From CAWHHZ01 sp963829355 (GTDB taxonomy: Bacteria; Acidobacteriota; Thermoanaerobaculia; Gp7-AA8; JAHWKK01), in assembly GCA_963829355.1 (NCBI GenBank), contig CAWHHZ010000028.1, positions 52,146 through 116,145 of the forward strand: a DNA stretch of 64,000 nt. The letters run 5' to 3'. This document shows, piece by piece, positions 44,464-53,235 of the stretch. Position numbers and translations under genes: made by a program. Position 1 is the first letter of the stretch, and every line of letters begins with the position of its first letter. The notes below the pieces were generated by a model. That model searched no databases. It was not told the DNA's origin and saw nothing but the letters and a program-made list of their open reading frames with translations.

Positions 44464-44498
44464 TCTTCAACCTTTGAACCTTTGAACCCATGAACCCT
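44464..44498. repeat. TTTGAACC short tandem repeats
   Basis: Several units of TTGAACCTTTGAACCC type lie in the gap before the TerC gene. The whole gap 44226-44556 holds only this tract, the REP element and a weak CATAAT/TAATGT box seven to nine bases before the ATG at 44557. Confidence 0.7.
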
Positions 44499-44556
44499 CC
44501 CACTCCCCACGAGCTCCCTACACCATCCATCCGAGTTCAGGCATAATGTCGCGCCT

Positions 44557-45315
44557 ATGGAATGGCTTACAAACCCCGAGATATGGATAGCGCTTCTCAC
44601 GCTGACTGCCCTGGAGATCGTCCTCGGCATCGACAACATCATCTTCATCTCCATCCTGGCCGGAAAGCTGCCCGCCTCACAGCAGGCGAAAGCACGACAG
44701 ACCGGCCTCGGCGCGGCGATGTTCATGAGAATTCTCCTTCTTCTGTCGATCGCCTGGATCATCAAACTGACGGCCCCTCTCTTCACGGTGTTGGGCCAGG
44801 AGATCTCTGGCCGGGACCTCATTCTTCTGATTGGAGGACTGTTCCTCCTCGGCAAGAGCACCTTCGAGATTCACGACAAGCTCGAGGGTGAGGAGGGGCA
44901 CGAGTCCACGAAAGTCGCGACCTCTTTCATCTCGGTGATCATCCAGATCATGCTTCTCGACATCGTTTTCTCGCTCGACTCGGTCATCACAGCAGTCGGA
45001 ATGGTCGAGGAGGTCGGTGTCATGATTGCCGCGGTGATCATCGCGGTCGGAGTCATGATGATGGCGGCCGGCTCGATTTCCCGTTTCGTCGAGAATCATC
45101 CGACGATCAAGATTCTCGCGCTGAGCTTCCTCCTTCTCATCGGAATGTCACTCGTCGCCGAATCACTCGACCGCCATATTCCAAAGGGTTACATCTACTT
45201 CGCCATGGCGTTCTCGGTGTTCGTCGAGGTGCTGAACATCAACATGAGGCGGAAGAGCAAGCCTGTGGACCTGCACGAACGCTATTCGGATGAGGAAAGG
45301 GAGACTGTTTCATGA
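44557..45315 (+). CDS. TerC-family integral membrane protein
   Basis: The 252-residue protein has about seven membrane helices and the TerC signatures EIVLGIDNIIFISI (residues 20-33) and DIVFSLDSVITAVGM (about 137-151). The acidic residues in the helices are the likely metal site. TerC proteins are linked to tellurium resistance and, more generally, to metal (manganese) handling during exoenzyme maturation. A helix-rich loop with EIHDKLEGEEGHE is cytoplasmic. The gene overlaps the next cupin gene by four bases (ATGA). The start has a TAATGT or CATAAT box seven to nine bases upstream and no ribosome-binding site. Confidence 0.85.
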   Translation: MEWLTNPEIWIALLTLTALEIVLGIDNIIFISILAGKLPASQQAKARQTGLGAAMFMRILLLLSIAWIIKLTAPLFTVLGQEISGRDLILLIGGLFLLGKSTFEIHDKLEGEEGHESTKVATSFISVIIQIMLLDIVFSLDSVITAVGMVEEVGVMIAAVIIAVGVMMMAAGSISRFVENHPTIKILALSFLLLIGMSLVAESLDRHIPKGYIYFAMAFSVFVEVLNINMRRKSKPVDLHERYSDEERETVS

Positions 45316-45692
45316 GCAGAGCCAGCTCGATGTTTGCGCCCGTCGTGATCGAGAAAATCGACAAGCCGTGGGGCTACGAGCTCATTTGGGCGCGGGCGAG
45401 CCGCTACGTCGGCAAAATCCTCCATGTCGATCAGGGGGAGTCTCTCAGCCTCCAGTATCACGAGAAGAAAGAGGAGACTCTCTACCTCATTCGCGGTCTG
45501 GTGAAGCTCACGCTTCGCTCAGGTGCCGATGAAGAGATCGTCGAGATGCAGGAGGGGCAGTCTTTTCACATCCCGCCCCGTCTGATCCACCGCATCGAAG
45601 CTCTCGAAGACTCCGACATTGCGGAAGTCTCCACGACGGAGCTCGATGACGTGGTGAGACTCGAAGATCGCTACGGCCGGACGGCGGAGTAG
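45312..45692 (+). CDS. Cupin-domain protein, mannose-6-phosphate isomerase-like
   Basis: The 126-residue protein is a single cupin barrel: KPWGYELIWA (as in type II phosphomannose isomerase/GDP-mannose pyrophosphorylase tails), metal-binding SLQYHEKKEETLYLI (H-x-E pattern), and FHIPPRLIHRIEAL with the last His. Such stand-alone domains isomerise or bind sugar phosphates with a metal. It overlaps terC by four bases, so it is translationally coupled; the pairing of TerC and cupin suggests a metal-related role, which is inference. Confidence 0.78.
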   Translation: MSRASSMFAPVVIEKIDKPWGYELIWARASRYVGKILHVDQGESLSLQYHEKKEETLYLIRGLVKLTLRSGADEEIVEMQEGQSFHIPPRLIHRIEALEDSDIAEVSTTELDDVVRLEDRYGRTAE

Positions 45693-45752
45693 ACGTAGGC
45701 CGGCGAAACCTGGTAGTTTTTTAGCCATTCCACCGACGTATCCAGACCGCGA

Positions 45753-45758
45753 TACACT
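45753..45758 (+). promoter_or_regulatory. -10 box TACACT, leaderless start of nitrilase gene
   Basis: TACACT, seven bases (TCCTCTC), then the ATG at 45766; no ribosome-binding site. It has the same geometry as the boxes at 7567, 41827 and 43079. Confidence 0.45.
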
Positions 45759-45765
45759 TCCTCTC

Positions 45766-46578
45766 ATGGAACGCTTCGTTGCCGCAGCGATTCAGATGAA
45801 CTCGACTGATGACCGGGAGCGGAATCTCTCCCAGGCCCTGGGGCTGATCGATCGCGCGGCTTCACGTGGCGCACGTTTCGTCGCTCTCCCGGAGAACGCC
45901 GACCTCATCGCACCACACGGCGTGCGGCTCGAGGCAGCAGAGGTGCTCGACGGTCCGACCATCCGGCTTTTCTCCGAGAAGGCCCGGGAGCGCGACATCT
46001 GGCTGCTCGCCGGAAGTATCGGGGAGAAAGGATCGTCTCCCGACAAGGCCCGCAACACTTCGGTGCTGATCGATCCGCAGGGACAGATCAACGCAACATA
46101 TCGAAAGATTCACCTCTTCGACGTCGATCTGGAGGACGGCACGACGATCCGCGAGAGCAGTCAGGTCGAGCCCGGTACCGACGTGATCGTCGCGGACACG
46201 CCGATCGCTAAATTCGGCATGTCGATCTGCTACGACCTCCGGTTTCCGGAGCTTTACCGGAAGCTTGCCTCAGCCGGAGCGGATGTTCTCCTGATCCCGT
46301 CGGCATTCACGCTTCACACGGGCAAGGACCATTGGGAAATTCTCGTTCGGGCCCGCGCGATCGAGAACACGTGCTGGGTGATCGCGCCCGCTCAGACGGG
46401 GAAGCATCTCAAGGGACGATCGAGCTACGGTCATTCGATGATCGTCGATCCGTGGGGGATGGTCGTCGCGCAATGTTCGGACGGCCCGGGGATCTGTCTC
46501 GCGGAAATCGATCCGGACCTCCAGGAACGGGTGCGGTCGTCCCTTCCCTCGCTGGAGCACCGACGGCTGACCGGCTGA
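45766..46578 (+). CDS. Carbon-nitrogen hydrolase (nitrilase superfamily, Nit-like)
   Basis: The 270-residue protein shows the complete Glu-Lys-Cys catalytic triad of the nitrilase superfamily: Glu in ALPENAD, Lys in YRKIHLFDVD, and Cys in SICYDLRFPELYR. The YRKIHLFDVD and CYDLRFPE contexts are typical of the Nit1/Nit2 branch, whose members hydrolyse deaminated glutathione or omega-amides in metabolite repair. It is cytoplasmic. Start and length agree with the family. The next gene follows after 53 bases with its own TATAAT box. Confidence 0.87.
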   Translation: MERFVAAAIQMNSTDDRERNLSQALGLIDRAASRGARFVALPENADLIAPHGVRLEAAEVLDGPTIRLFSEKARERDIWLLAGSIGEKGSSPDKARNTSVLIDPQGQINATYRKIHLFDVDLEDGTTIRESSQVEPGTDVIVADTPIAKFGMSICYDLRFPELYRKLASAGADVLLIPSAFTLHTGKDHWEILVRARAIENTCWVIAPAQTGKHLKGRSSYGHSMIVDPWGMVVAQCSDGPGICLAEIDPDLQERVRSSLPSLEHRRLTG

Positions 46579-46619
46579 GCTCACACCGGCGCGCGAGGGC
46601 TGACACCTCGCTTTCCGGC

Positions 46620-46625
46620 TATAAT
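46620..46625 (+). promoter_or_regulatory. Consensus -10 box TATAAT, leaderless start of the Mpo1-like gene
   Basis: TATAAT is six bases before the ATG at 46632. CTGACA at 46600-46605 might be a -35 box, but the 14-base spacing is short. Confidence 0.55.
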
Positions 46626-46631
46626 CCAGAG

Positions 46632-47093
46632 ATGCACCGTGCCACATCTCTGTTCGAGGACTATTCGAGCCACCACCGCACCACAGGCAACAAGTGGTGT
46701 CACAGGCTCGGGATCCCCATGATCATGCTGTCCCTGTTCGGGATGCTGTCTCTCGTCGGGATCCCGTTGACGGGCAGGGGATTGAATGCCGCCGCGGTCC
46801 TGATTGTACTGGGGTCGCTCTACTACTTCTGGCTCGGCTGGAGATTCGGGGTCGCAATGCTTGTCTTCAGCGCGATCCTCTACATGGTCGGCGTTTCGAT
46901 CCCGTTCTGGCTGAACGTCATGATCTTCGGCGCAGGATGGATACTTCAGTTCATCGGCCACGGTGTCTACGAAGGCCGGAGCCCGGCGTTTCTCAAGAAC
47001 CTCGTCCATCTTCTGGTCGGCCCGATCTGGATCGTCAATGATCTTCTCCCAGACACCTTCAACGCGCGAGATGCGGGAGAGGCCCGAGGTTGA
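46632..47093 (+). CDS. Mpo1-like (DUF962) membrane protein
   Basis: The 153-residue protein has about four hydrophobic helices and the conserved N-terminal DYSSHHRTTGNKWCHRLGIP with a metal-binding His pair, plus FIGHGVYEGRSPAF, the second His motif. Yeast Mpo1 is an Fe2+-dependent dioxygenase that shortens 2-hydroxy fatty acids in phytosphingosine breakdown; bacterial homologues are presumed to oxidise lipids similarly. It lies between the nitrilase gene and the PDZ-GGDEF gene, both with separate start signals. Confidence 0.8.
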   Translation: MHRATSLFEDYSSHHRTTGNKWCHRLGIPMIMLSLFGMLSLVGIPLTGRGLNAAAVLIVLGSLYYFWLGWRFGVAMLVFSAILYMVGVSIPFWLNVMIFGAGWILQFIGHGVYEGRSPAFLKNLVHLLVGPIWIVNDLLPDTFNARDAGEARG

Positions 47094-47159
47094 ACGGGCC
47101 TGCGAGACACGGTTCGTTCACCTCTCCCACCGCCGGCTGTCCGTGACGGGCTGAAACCT

Positions 47160-49502
47160 GTGATCATGAAGGAACCGGTTTCAAGCTCGGACAGATTCAG
47201 ATCACTCCCCCGGCCCACCCGCGCGCTGGTGGCTTTCTGCTGGCTGCAATGGAGCGTCGCAACCGTGCTGCTGCTGGTCTTCCTCGCTGCGGCTCATCTC
47301 GGATCAGATCAGGGAATGAGCTGGAACAGGCAGAGCGGAGTCATCTGGAACATTGTTGCTGATGGGCCGGCCGATCGTGCGGGGCTCGTCGAGGGGGATA
47401 GAATCGCTGCCGTCGACGGAACTCCGACGACCTCAGGCCTTCCGCTCTTCTACAACGCGTCGCCGTGGACCGATACACGGCTTCTCGTCGAGCGCGACGG
47501 CCGCCTGATCCGGCTCGACCTGCAGAACATCAGTCAATGGGAGTCGCGAAAAACGGGTATCAGGACCGGCGGCGTCCAATTGCTCGATTCTGCTGCGAGG
47601 TACCTCGGAGTCGCGGTGAACTTCTGGATGCTGTTCCTTGCCGGGGCGATCCTGCTGCTCCGTCCGTCGCTCGCACAGGCCAGAGCCGCGGCGGTTGCGC
47701 TCTCTTTCTGGATCGGTGGCAACGCTCTTCTCGAGGTCCCGGGAGTTGGAGATCTCACGGGCGACTGGCCAGTTGCTTTGCGGTTTGCGCTCCACTCGGT
47801 CGACTATCTGTTCTACGTCGGATTCGTCGCTCTACTGGTGCATTTCGCACTCCTGTTCCCCCGCCCCCTGGCGCTCGTGAGGCGACACCGATCGGTCCAG
47901 GCTCTTCCCTATCTGTTCGCGCTCCCGGTTCTGCTTCTCGCCCTGGTGCGAGTTGCGAGGGTGGTTGACCCGGTACTCAGCAACGCCCTGCCGAATCTGT
48001 ATCTGGGTGGTCTGATTCAACTCTACTCGCCGATCATGATGGTCCTTGCGATCACCATCCTCGTCACGCATCTCCGCAACGAGCCGATGGAGACGGAGCG
48101 GCGTCGCCTGCACTGGGTGCTTTCTTCACTGCTGCCTCCGTTCGCTGCGTGGATCTTTCTTCTGGCACTCGATACGATGCAGGCGCCCGTCACGCTGATC
48201 GTCCTCGGACGCACAATCTTCTGGCTCGGCGTCGCTTCCGGTTCGGCCATCTTCGCCTGGGCGATCGTGCGCCACAGAATCTTCGAGACACGAATCCTGC
48301 TGAGAAAAAGTATTCAGTACGCTCTTGCTCGCGGCACCCTGCTGGGCCTGATCGCCGTTCCGGCCACGGTCCTTCTCGCTTTTCTCTGGGTGAACCGGCA
48401 CCGGACGATTGCTCAGCTGATCTCGACGGATCTCGCGGCACTGGTACTGATACTCGCTCCACTTGCAATCCTTCTTCAGTACCGGTCATCGCTCCTCAAC
48501 TGGATCGACCGGCGATTTTTCCGCAACGACTACGACTCGCAGCAGAAGCTGATCCATCTCATCTCGATGATTCAGAAAGGATCGGATCTGACTGTCCTTT
48601 CCCGGCTCGCGGTCAGAGAGATCGAGAGCGCGCTGCATCCCACCCACATCTCGTGCTGGACACTCGATCCGGGAGAGTCGGTCTTCCGCCCCCTCATCGC
48701 TTCAGGAGACCCGGTATCCACACCGGCTCTCGCCCGCAACAACTCGGTCGTCTCAATGATGGCAAGGCAGAATGAGCCGATCCAGATTGATCTCCTGTAT
48801 CCGCACGCCGCTCTGAAGCGCCACTCCTCCTCGGGCCAGTTCTGGATCTGGCTGAGCGTCACGAGAGCGGCTCTGCTCATTCCGATCATCGTCGATCAAG
48901 AGCTAGCCGGATTTCTTCTCCTGGGGCGGCGACGTTCCGAGGAACCGTACTCGTCCCGCGATCGTGAGCTTCTCATGACCGTGGCGAGACAGCTCGCCAT
49001 TGCAGAGTCCTATACCCGGCTCGAGCAGATTGCGCGGCAGGATCCGCTCACGGCGGCGCTCAACCGCCACGCGTACTATTCACTCATCGAGAAGCGCGGC
49101 GATCGCGGTGATCTCGACGCAGGCTGCGTCGCGATCGTGGACCTCGACGACCTCAAGAAGATCAATGACTCATTCGGTCACGCGGCCGGAGATCTCGCGA
49201 TCCGACAGGTCGCTTCGGCGGTCCGTTCCGTGCTGCGAGCTGATGATCTGGTCTTCCGCTGGGGAGGAGACGAGTTTCTCGTCATCCTCTTCGGTATCAG
49301 CGAAACGCTCGGCCGCGAGCGCCTCGGCAACATCAACCAGGCGCTCGAAGAAAACGCACTCGCCTCGGCGATGCCCATCACGGTCTCGATCGGTCTCTCT
49401 CCGTTTGCCAATTCCGGCGATCTCGCCAGCGCCATCGACAGAGCGGACGCCGACATGTACGCAAACAAGGAGTACCGGCGCAAAGAGCACACGCGATCTT
49501 GA
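47160..49502 (+). CDS. PDZ-membrane-GAF-GGDEF diguanylate cyclase
   Basis: The 780-residue protein has one N-terminal membrane helix (about 24-45), a PDZ-like domain (about 48-120, VADGPADRAGLVEGDRIAAVDG) that would face the periplasm, about eight further helices (about 150-470), a GAF-like domain (about 490-630), and a GGDEF domain at the C-terminus with intact RWGGDEFLVI and the metal-binding DLDDLKKINDSFGH. It should make c-di-GMP in response to an envelope signal. A PDZ domain in front of a cyclase is uncommon. The start is GTG 47160 or ATG 47166. Monocistronic. Confidence 0.85.
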   Translation: MIMKEPVSSSDRFRSLPRPTRALVAFCWLQWSVATVLLLVFLAAAHLGSDQGMSWNRQSGVIWNIVADGPADRAGLVEGDRIAAVDGTPTTSGLPLFYNASPWTDTRLLVERDGRLIRLDLQNISQWESRKTGIRTGGVQLLDSAARYLGVAVNFWMLFLAGAILLLRPSLAQARAAAVALSFWIGGNALLEVPGVGDLTGDWPVALRFALHSVDYLFYVGFVALLVHFALLFPRPLALVRRHRSVQALPYLFALPVLLLALVRVARVVDPVLSNALPNLYLGGLIQLYSPIMMVLAITILVTHLRNEPMETERRRLHWVLSSLLPPFAAWIFLLALDTMQAPVTLIVLGRTIFWLGVASGSAIFAWAIVRHRIFETRILLRKSIQYALARGTLLGLIAVPATVLLAFLWVNRHRTIAQLISTDLAALVLILAPLAILLQYRSSLLNWIDRRFFRNDYDSQQKLIHLISMIQKGSDLTVLSRLAVREIESALHPTHISCWTLDPGESVFRPLIASGDPVSTPALARNNSVVSMMARQNEPIQIDLLYPHAALKRHSSSGQFWIWLSVTRAALLIPIIVDQELAGFLLLGRRRSEEPYSSRDRELLMTVARQLAIAESYTRLEQIARQDPLTAALNRHAYYSLIEKRGDRGDLDAGCVAIVDLDDLKKINDSFGHAAGDLAIRQVASAVRSVLRADDLVFRWGGDEFLVILFGISETLGRERLGNINQALEENALASAMPITVSIGLSPFANSGDLASAIDRADADMYANKEYRRKEHTRS

Positions 49503-49671
49503 TCTCGGCCTGAGGTGCCGGTGCAGGCGTACCACTTTGGGATGGATTGCTGTTGACTGTGCATGAGGCCGTTGCTATAAGTGACTGCATCAAATCGGTT
49601 TAATTTATCGTGACTGGCGGGCGGAGCTCTTCGATTTACCGGCTCCTTCCCCGCGAGAGAGGGAGAAGAAC

Positions 49672-52084
49672 ATGGCTCGGATGCGCCGTCTTTCCATCAT
49701 CATCTGTTTCACGATCCTCACTCTGCCGGCTCTGGCTCAGACGACTGGCCGGATCAGTGGAAAAGTGACCGGGCCCAAGGGACAGCCCATCCCGGGCGTC
49801 GTGGTCGTTGCTTCAGGAACGAATGCGGCAGGGGTCACCCAGGCGGATGGTTCCTATGTTCTCCGCTCCGTTCCCATCGGCACCCATGCCCTGTATCTGA
49901 CGGCTGGCGAGAAGACGGAAGTGATCGAGGGAGTCGTCGTGCAGTCGGGCCAGACGACGACTCTCGATCGTGAGCTCGACTGGGAGCTGAGCTTCGCGGA
50001 GACGATCACCGTCTACTCCGCTTCGAGAAACGCCGAGCGGATCGTGGAAGCCCCAGCGGCGGTCAACGTCGTCAGTACTGAAGAGATCGCGCTTGCCTCA
50101 CCGACCGGACAGCTTCCGAAGGTCCTCGAGTTCGGCACGGGTGTCGACTATTCGCAGAGCGGTCTGTACGACATCAATTTCAATACACGAGGATTCAACA
50201 GCTCCCTGAACCGTCGCGTCCTGACGCTTATCGACGGACGTGATCCTGCCGTCCCGTTTCTCGGAGCGCAGGAGTGGGCTGCAGTTTCATTCCCGATGGA
50301 TACCATGGAAACGATCGAGCTGGTCAGAGGTCCGGGCTCGGCGCTCTATGGCGCGAATGCCTTCAACGGCGTCCTCAACATGGTGACCAAATCCCCTCGC
50401 TACAGCCAGGGCGGCAGAGTGACACTCACTGGCGGTGAGCTGAGCACGGGGCGTATCGATCTGAGCCATTCGGGCGAGATCGGCTCCGACTGGTTCTATC
50501 GCATCGTCGGTGGCTATCAGCAGAGCGATGACTTCACCCGCTCGCGGAACGCCGGAGTCGAGTACGCTCCATGTGCTCCCAGTACCCGCCCCGGAACCTT
50601 CAACTGTCTTCCCTTCGAAGCGCGCTGCTCTGGCTCTGACCGAAGTCCAGATCGCCTACGGCGGCCTGCGCTTCGACAAGTACTTCGGAGACAGCTCCGT
50701 TCTGACCTTCGAGGCAGGCGACGCGACCCTCGAGGGGCCTACCTTCCAGACGGGAATCGGTCGTGTTCAGGTGACCGACGTCGACCGGCCGTGGGCGCGG
50801 GCAAACTTCAACACCGAGCACTGGAACATCCTCGGCTACTGGGACGCCCGCAACGCCGATGAGCAGGTCGCACTCGCCTCCGGCGCGCTCCTCTACGAGG
50901 ACTCCTCCAACGTTCATGGAGAAATCCAGGGGAATCAGGTGTTTTACAACGGTCGCGGCCGGATCATCGGCGGAGTCGCCTACACCGAAGAGAAGGTCGA
51001 CACAGCGAATCCCAGCGGCTTCCAGACATTGATGACCGAAGCTCGTAACGAAGATATGCAGGCCGTTTTCGGACAACTCGAGTTCGATCTCACCGACTCT
51101 CTCAAGGCAGTCGTTGCCGGGCGCTGGGATGACAGCACGCTGCACGACCCACAGGTTTCGCCAAAAGCCTCTCTGGTCTACGCTCTGACACCGAACCAGA
51201 CGATTCGTGCGACCTACAACGAGGCGTTCCAGGTCCCGAACTACTCCGAGTTCTTCCTGCGGGCGCCCGCAGGAGCACCGATCACGGCGTTATCCGCGCT
51301 CGAAGCCGCGCTCAGCCCCTTTCTCGGTGGTGTCTCGCTCGGATTCGACTCCATTCCGATCCTCGCACTCGGCAATCCGAACCTCGACGTCGAGGAGATC
51401 ACCAGCTACGAGCTCGGCTATGCCGGCATCTACGGCAATCGCGTGTTCATCACGGCCGACTACTATCAGAACAACATCCAGAATTTCGTGACCGATCTCC
51501 TGCCGGGCGTGAACCCGCTGTACGGTCAGTATCAGCCCCCGGCAGGGCTCCAGCCCCAGGTTCAGGCTCTGGTTCTTCAGCAGCTCCAGGGGGCACTCGG
51601 AGGGACCTTTCTCGGCATGACCAATCTGGCGGACGGCTCGCCGGCGATCGTCCTCTCCTACACGAACGCGGGTGAGGTCGACAGCGAAGGCGTCGAGCTC
51701 GGCATGAACTGGTACGTCACCGACAACTGGATCGTCGAGGCGAGCGGAAGCTGGTTCGACTTCGAGATCGTTCGCGAGGCGCCCGATCAGCTCCTGCCCA
51801 ATGCGCCCGAATACAAAGCGACACTCGGTCTCACCTATCGGGCCGATCGCTTCGATGCATCGATCAAGGCTCGCTGGGTCGACGACTTCCTCTGGGCCAC
51901 AGGCATCTACTTCGGCGAGGTTCCGTCCTACGAGGTCGTGAGCCTCGCTGGCAACTATCGTCTCTCGGACGACATGTCGATTGGACTCAACGTCAGCAAT
52001 CTCACCGATAGCGATCACTGGGAGTCGTTCGGCGGAGACCGGCTCGCCCGGCGCGCCCTCGGATTTGTGACCTATAGCTGGTAG
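49672..52084 (+). CDS. TonB-dependent outer-membrane receptor, one frameshift
   Basis: After correction the product is about 803 residues: a signal peptide (IIICFTILTLPALAQ), a carboxypeptidase-regulatory-like domain (TGRISGKVTGPKGQPIPGVVVV, about 24-105), a plug (TRGFNSSLNRRVLTLIDGRDP; VRGPGSALYGANAFNGVLN) and a 22-strand barrel ending in an aromatic residue (FVTYSW). The frame breaks near 50620: removing one C after GAAGCG rejoins LPFEA with ALALTEVQIAYGG, and the total length then becomes a multiple of three. It imports a large ligand using TonB energy; siderophore, cobalamin or glycan cannot be distinguished. A perfect hairpin follows the stop. Confidence 0.85.
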
Positions 52085-52094
52085 TTTCGCCAAC

Positions 52095-52122
52095 GGGGAG
52101 GGAAGCAACCGCTTCCCTCCCC
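52095..52122 (+). terminator. Hairpin after the TonB receptor gene
   Basis: GGGGAGGGAAGC-AACC-GCTTCCCTCCCC is a perfect 12-bp stem with a four-base loop, 11 bases after the stop codon. The T-run downstream is short (TCGTTTCC), so it may be a weak or Rho-assisted terminator. Confidence 0.65.
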
Positions 52123-52137
52123 TCGTTTCCCTCGTTG

Positions 52138-52845
52138 ATGAACCGCATGGTAATGTCAACGATCCTCCTGCTCGGCCTTCTCTCGGCCTCATCTGGCAGT
52201 GCGGATTCGCCCCCCGCTCCCCGATCGAACTACGCGCTCCACCTCGAGGCTCGTCCCACAGCAGTCTTTCCCTTCCTCGAGAAGCTGGGCAACATCCAGA
52301 TTGCCGTATACCCGCAGGGTGTGCGGGCGGACAGTCTGTGGCTGGACGGGTATCTGAAGGCGGGCTCGAAGTCGGTTCGGATCGAAAATCCCTCGTTGCG
52401 GATCTATTCCGACGCAAATCTGGCGTCCCTGCGGCAGTTGTTCCGAAGCCTCGCTCCCGAGAAAGAGACGGCAGAGCTCGGAGAGCTGCCAGTCACCGAC
52501 ACAGGCAGAAGGGGCACGATCAAGGATCTGCCCGTGAAATGCTACAGAATCACTCTTGGCAAGAAGGCATGGATCGACGTCTGGACCACCGCCGCTCTGA
52601 AAGAGAGTCAGCCGTACCGCGACCTGCGCACCGAAGTCCTGTCGGCCATCTCTCCCGATCTCGCACGCGCGGGGGCCAGAATCCCGGGAACACCCCTCCA
52701 TGTCGCGCTCAAAACCGACGACCGGCCCGAGACGACTCTCCTTGCAACCAAACGGTTCTACAAGAGCAGCGCGGGACACGAGGACGCGCTCCAGACCGGG
52801 CGGTTCTTTCTCAAGGCGCCGTCGATCGACCGCCTGATGAAGTAG
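52138..52845 (+). CDS. Secreted protein of unknown function
   Basis: The roughly 235-residue product starts with a signal peptide (MVMSTILLLGLLSASSGSA) and has a mixed alpha/beta mature part with a single Cys (DLPVKCYRI). No family motif is recognised. It begins 53 bases after the TonB receptor stop, with a terminator hairpin between, so it may be an independent unit or a partly coupled accessory lipid or ligand-handling protein. I chose ATG 52138; ATG 52147 is an alternative. Confidence 0.6.
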   Translation: MNRMVMSTILLLGLLSASSGSADSPPAPRSNYALHLEARPTAVFPFLEKLGNIQIAVYPQGVRADSLWLDGYLKAGSKSVRIENPSLRIYSDANLASLRQLFRSLAPEKETAELGELPVTDTGRRGTIKDLPVKCYRITLGKKAWIDVWTTAALKESQPYRDLRTEVLSAISPDLARAGARIPGTPLHVALKTDDRPETTLLATKRFYKSSAGHEDALQTGRFFLKAPSIDRLMK

Positions 52846-52874
52846 TCCATGTGGGGTCGAGTCCTCCCGAATTC

Positions 52875-53036
52875 GTCATCCTGAGCGAAGCGAAGGATCG
52901 GGTGCGTCCTGACTGTCGCGTTCTTTCCGTCCTGACAGTCGGTAAAGTTCGCGATCCTTCGCTTCGCTCAGGATGACACCACCTGCTAAACTCTCAAAAA
53001 GCAGGGCCTGTCATTCCGAAGCGGAGCGAGGAATCT
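52875..53036. repeat. REP-like palindrome and a half element
   Basis: 52875-52977 is a complete GTCATCCTGAG...CTCAGGATGAC element. A half GTCATTCCGAAGCGGAGCGAGGA element follows at 53010-53036. Confidence 0.8.
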
Positions 53037-53070
53037 GGGCGGCGGGATCGAAGGAGGCTATATCCAGCCG

Positions 53071-53235
53071 CTACGACTTCTCCTCCTCACCTTCCTGCCC
53101 GGAGTGCTCCTCCGACGGACGCTCGTTACCGAGGGGATCGTCGGGGTCGATCGCGCCGATCTTACGCGTGTCGTCTTCCGTCGCGCCCTTCGAATCGGAC
53201 TCTTCCACCTCGTCCGGCGCTTTCCGATCGCTCAT
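53071..53235 (-). CDS. Small 54-residue acidic protein coupled to korB
   Basis: The product starts MSDRKAPDEVEESDSK and ends QEGEEEKS; nearly half of its residues are Asp, Glu or Lys, with no hydrophobic core, so it is likely disordered. Its ATG overlaps the korB stop in ATGA, and GGAGGAG lies six bases upstream inside the last korB codons, which is good support for real translation. It is the last gene of the korA-korB operon. It could bind the basic face of the oxidoreductase or ferredoxin; that is a guess from position and charge. Confidence 0.6.
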   Translation of the reverse strand: MSDRKAPDEVEESDSKGATEDDTRKIGAIDPDDPLGNERPSEEHSGQEGEEEKS

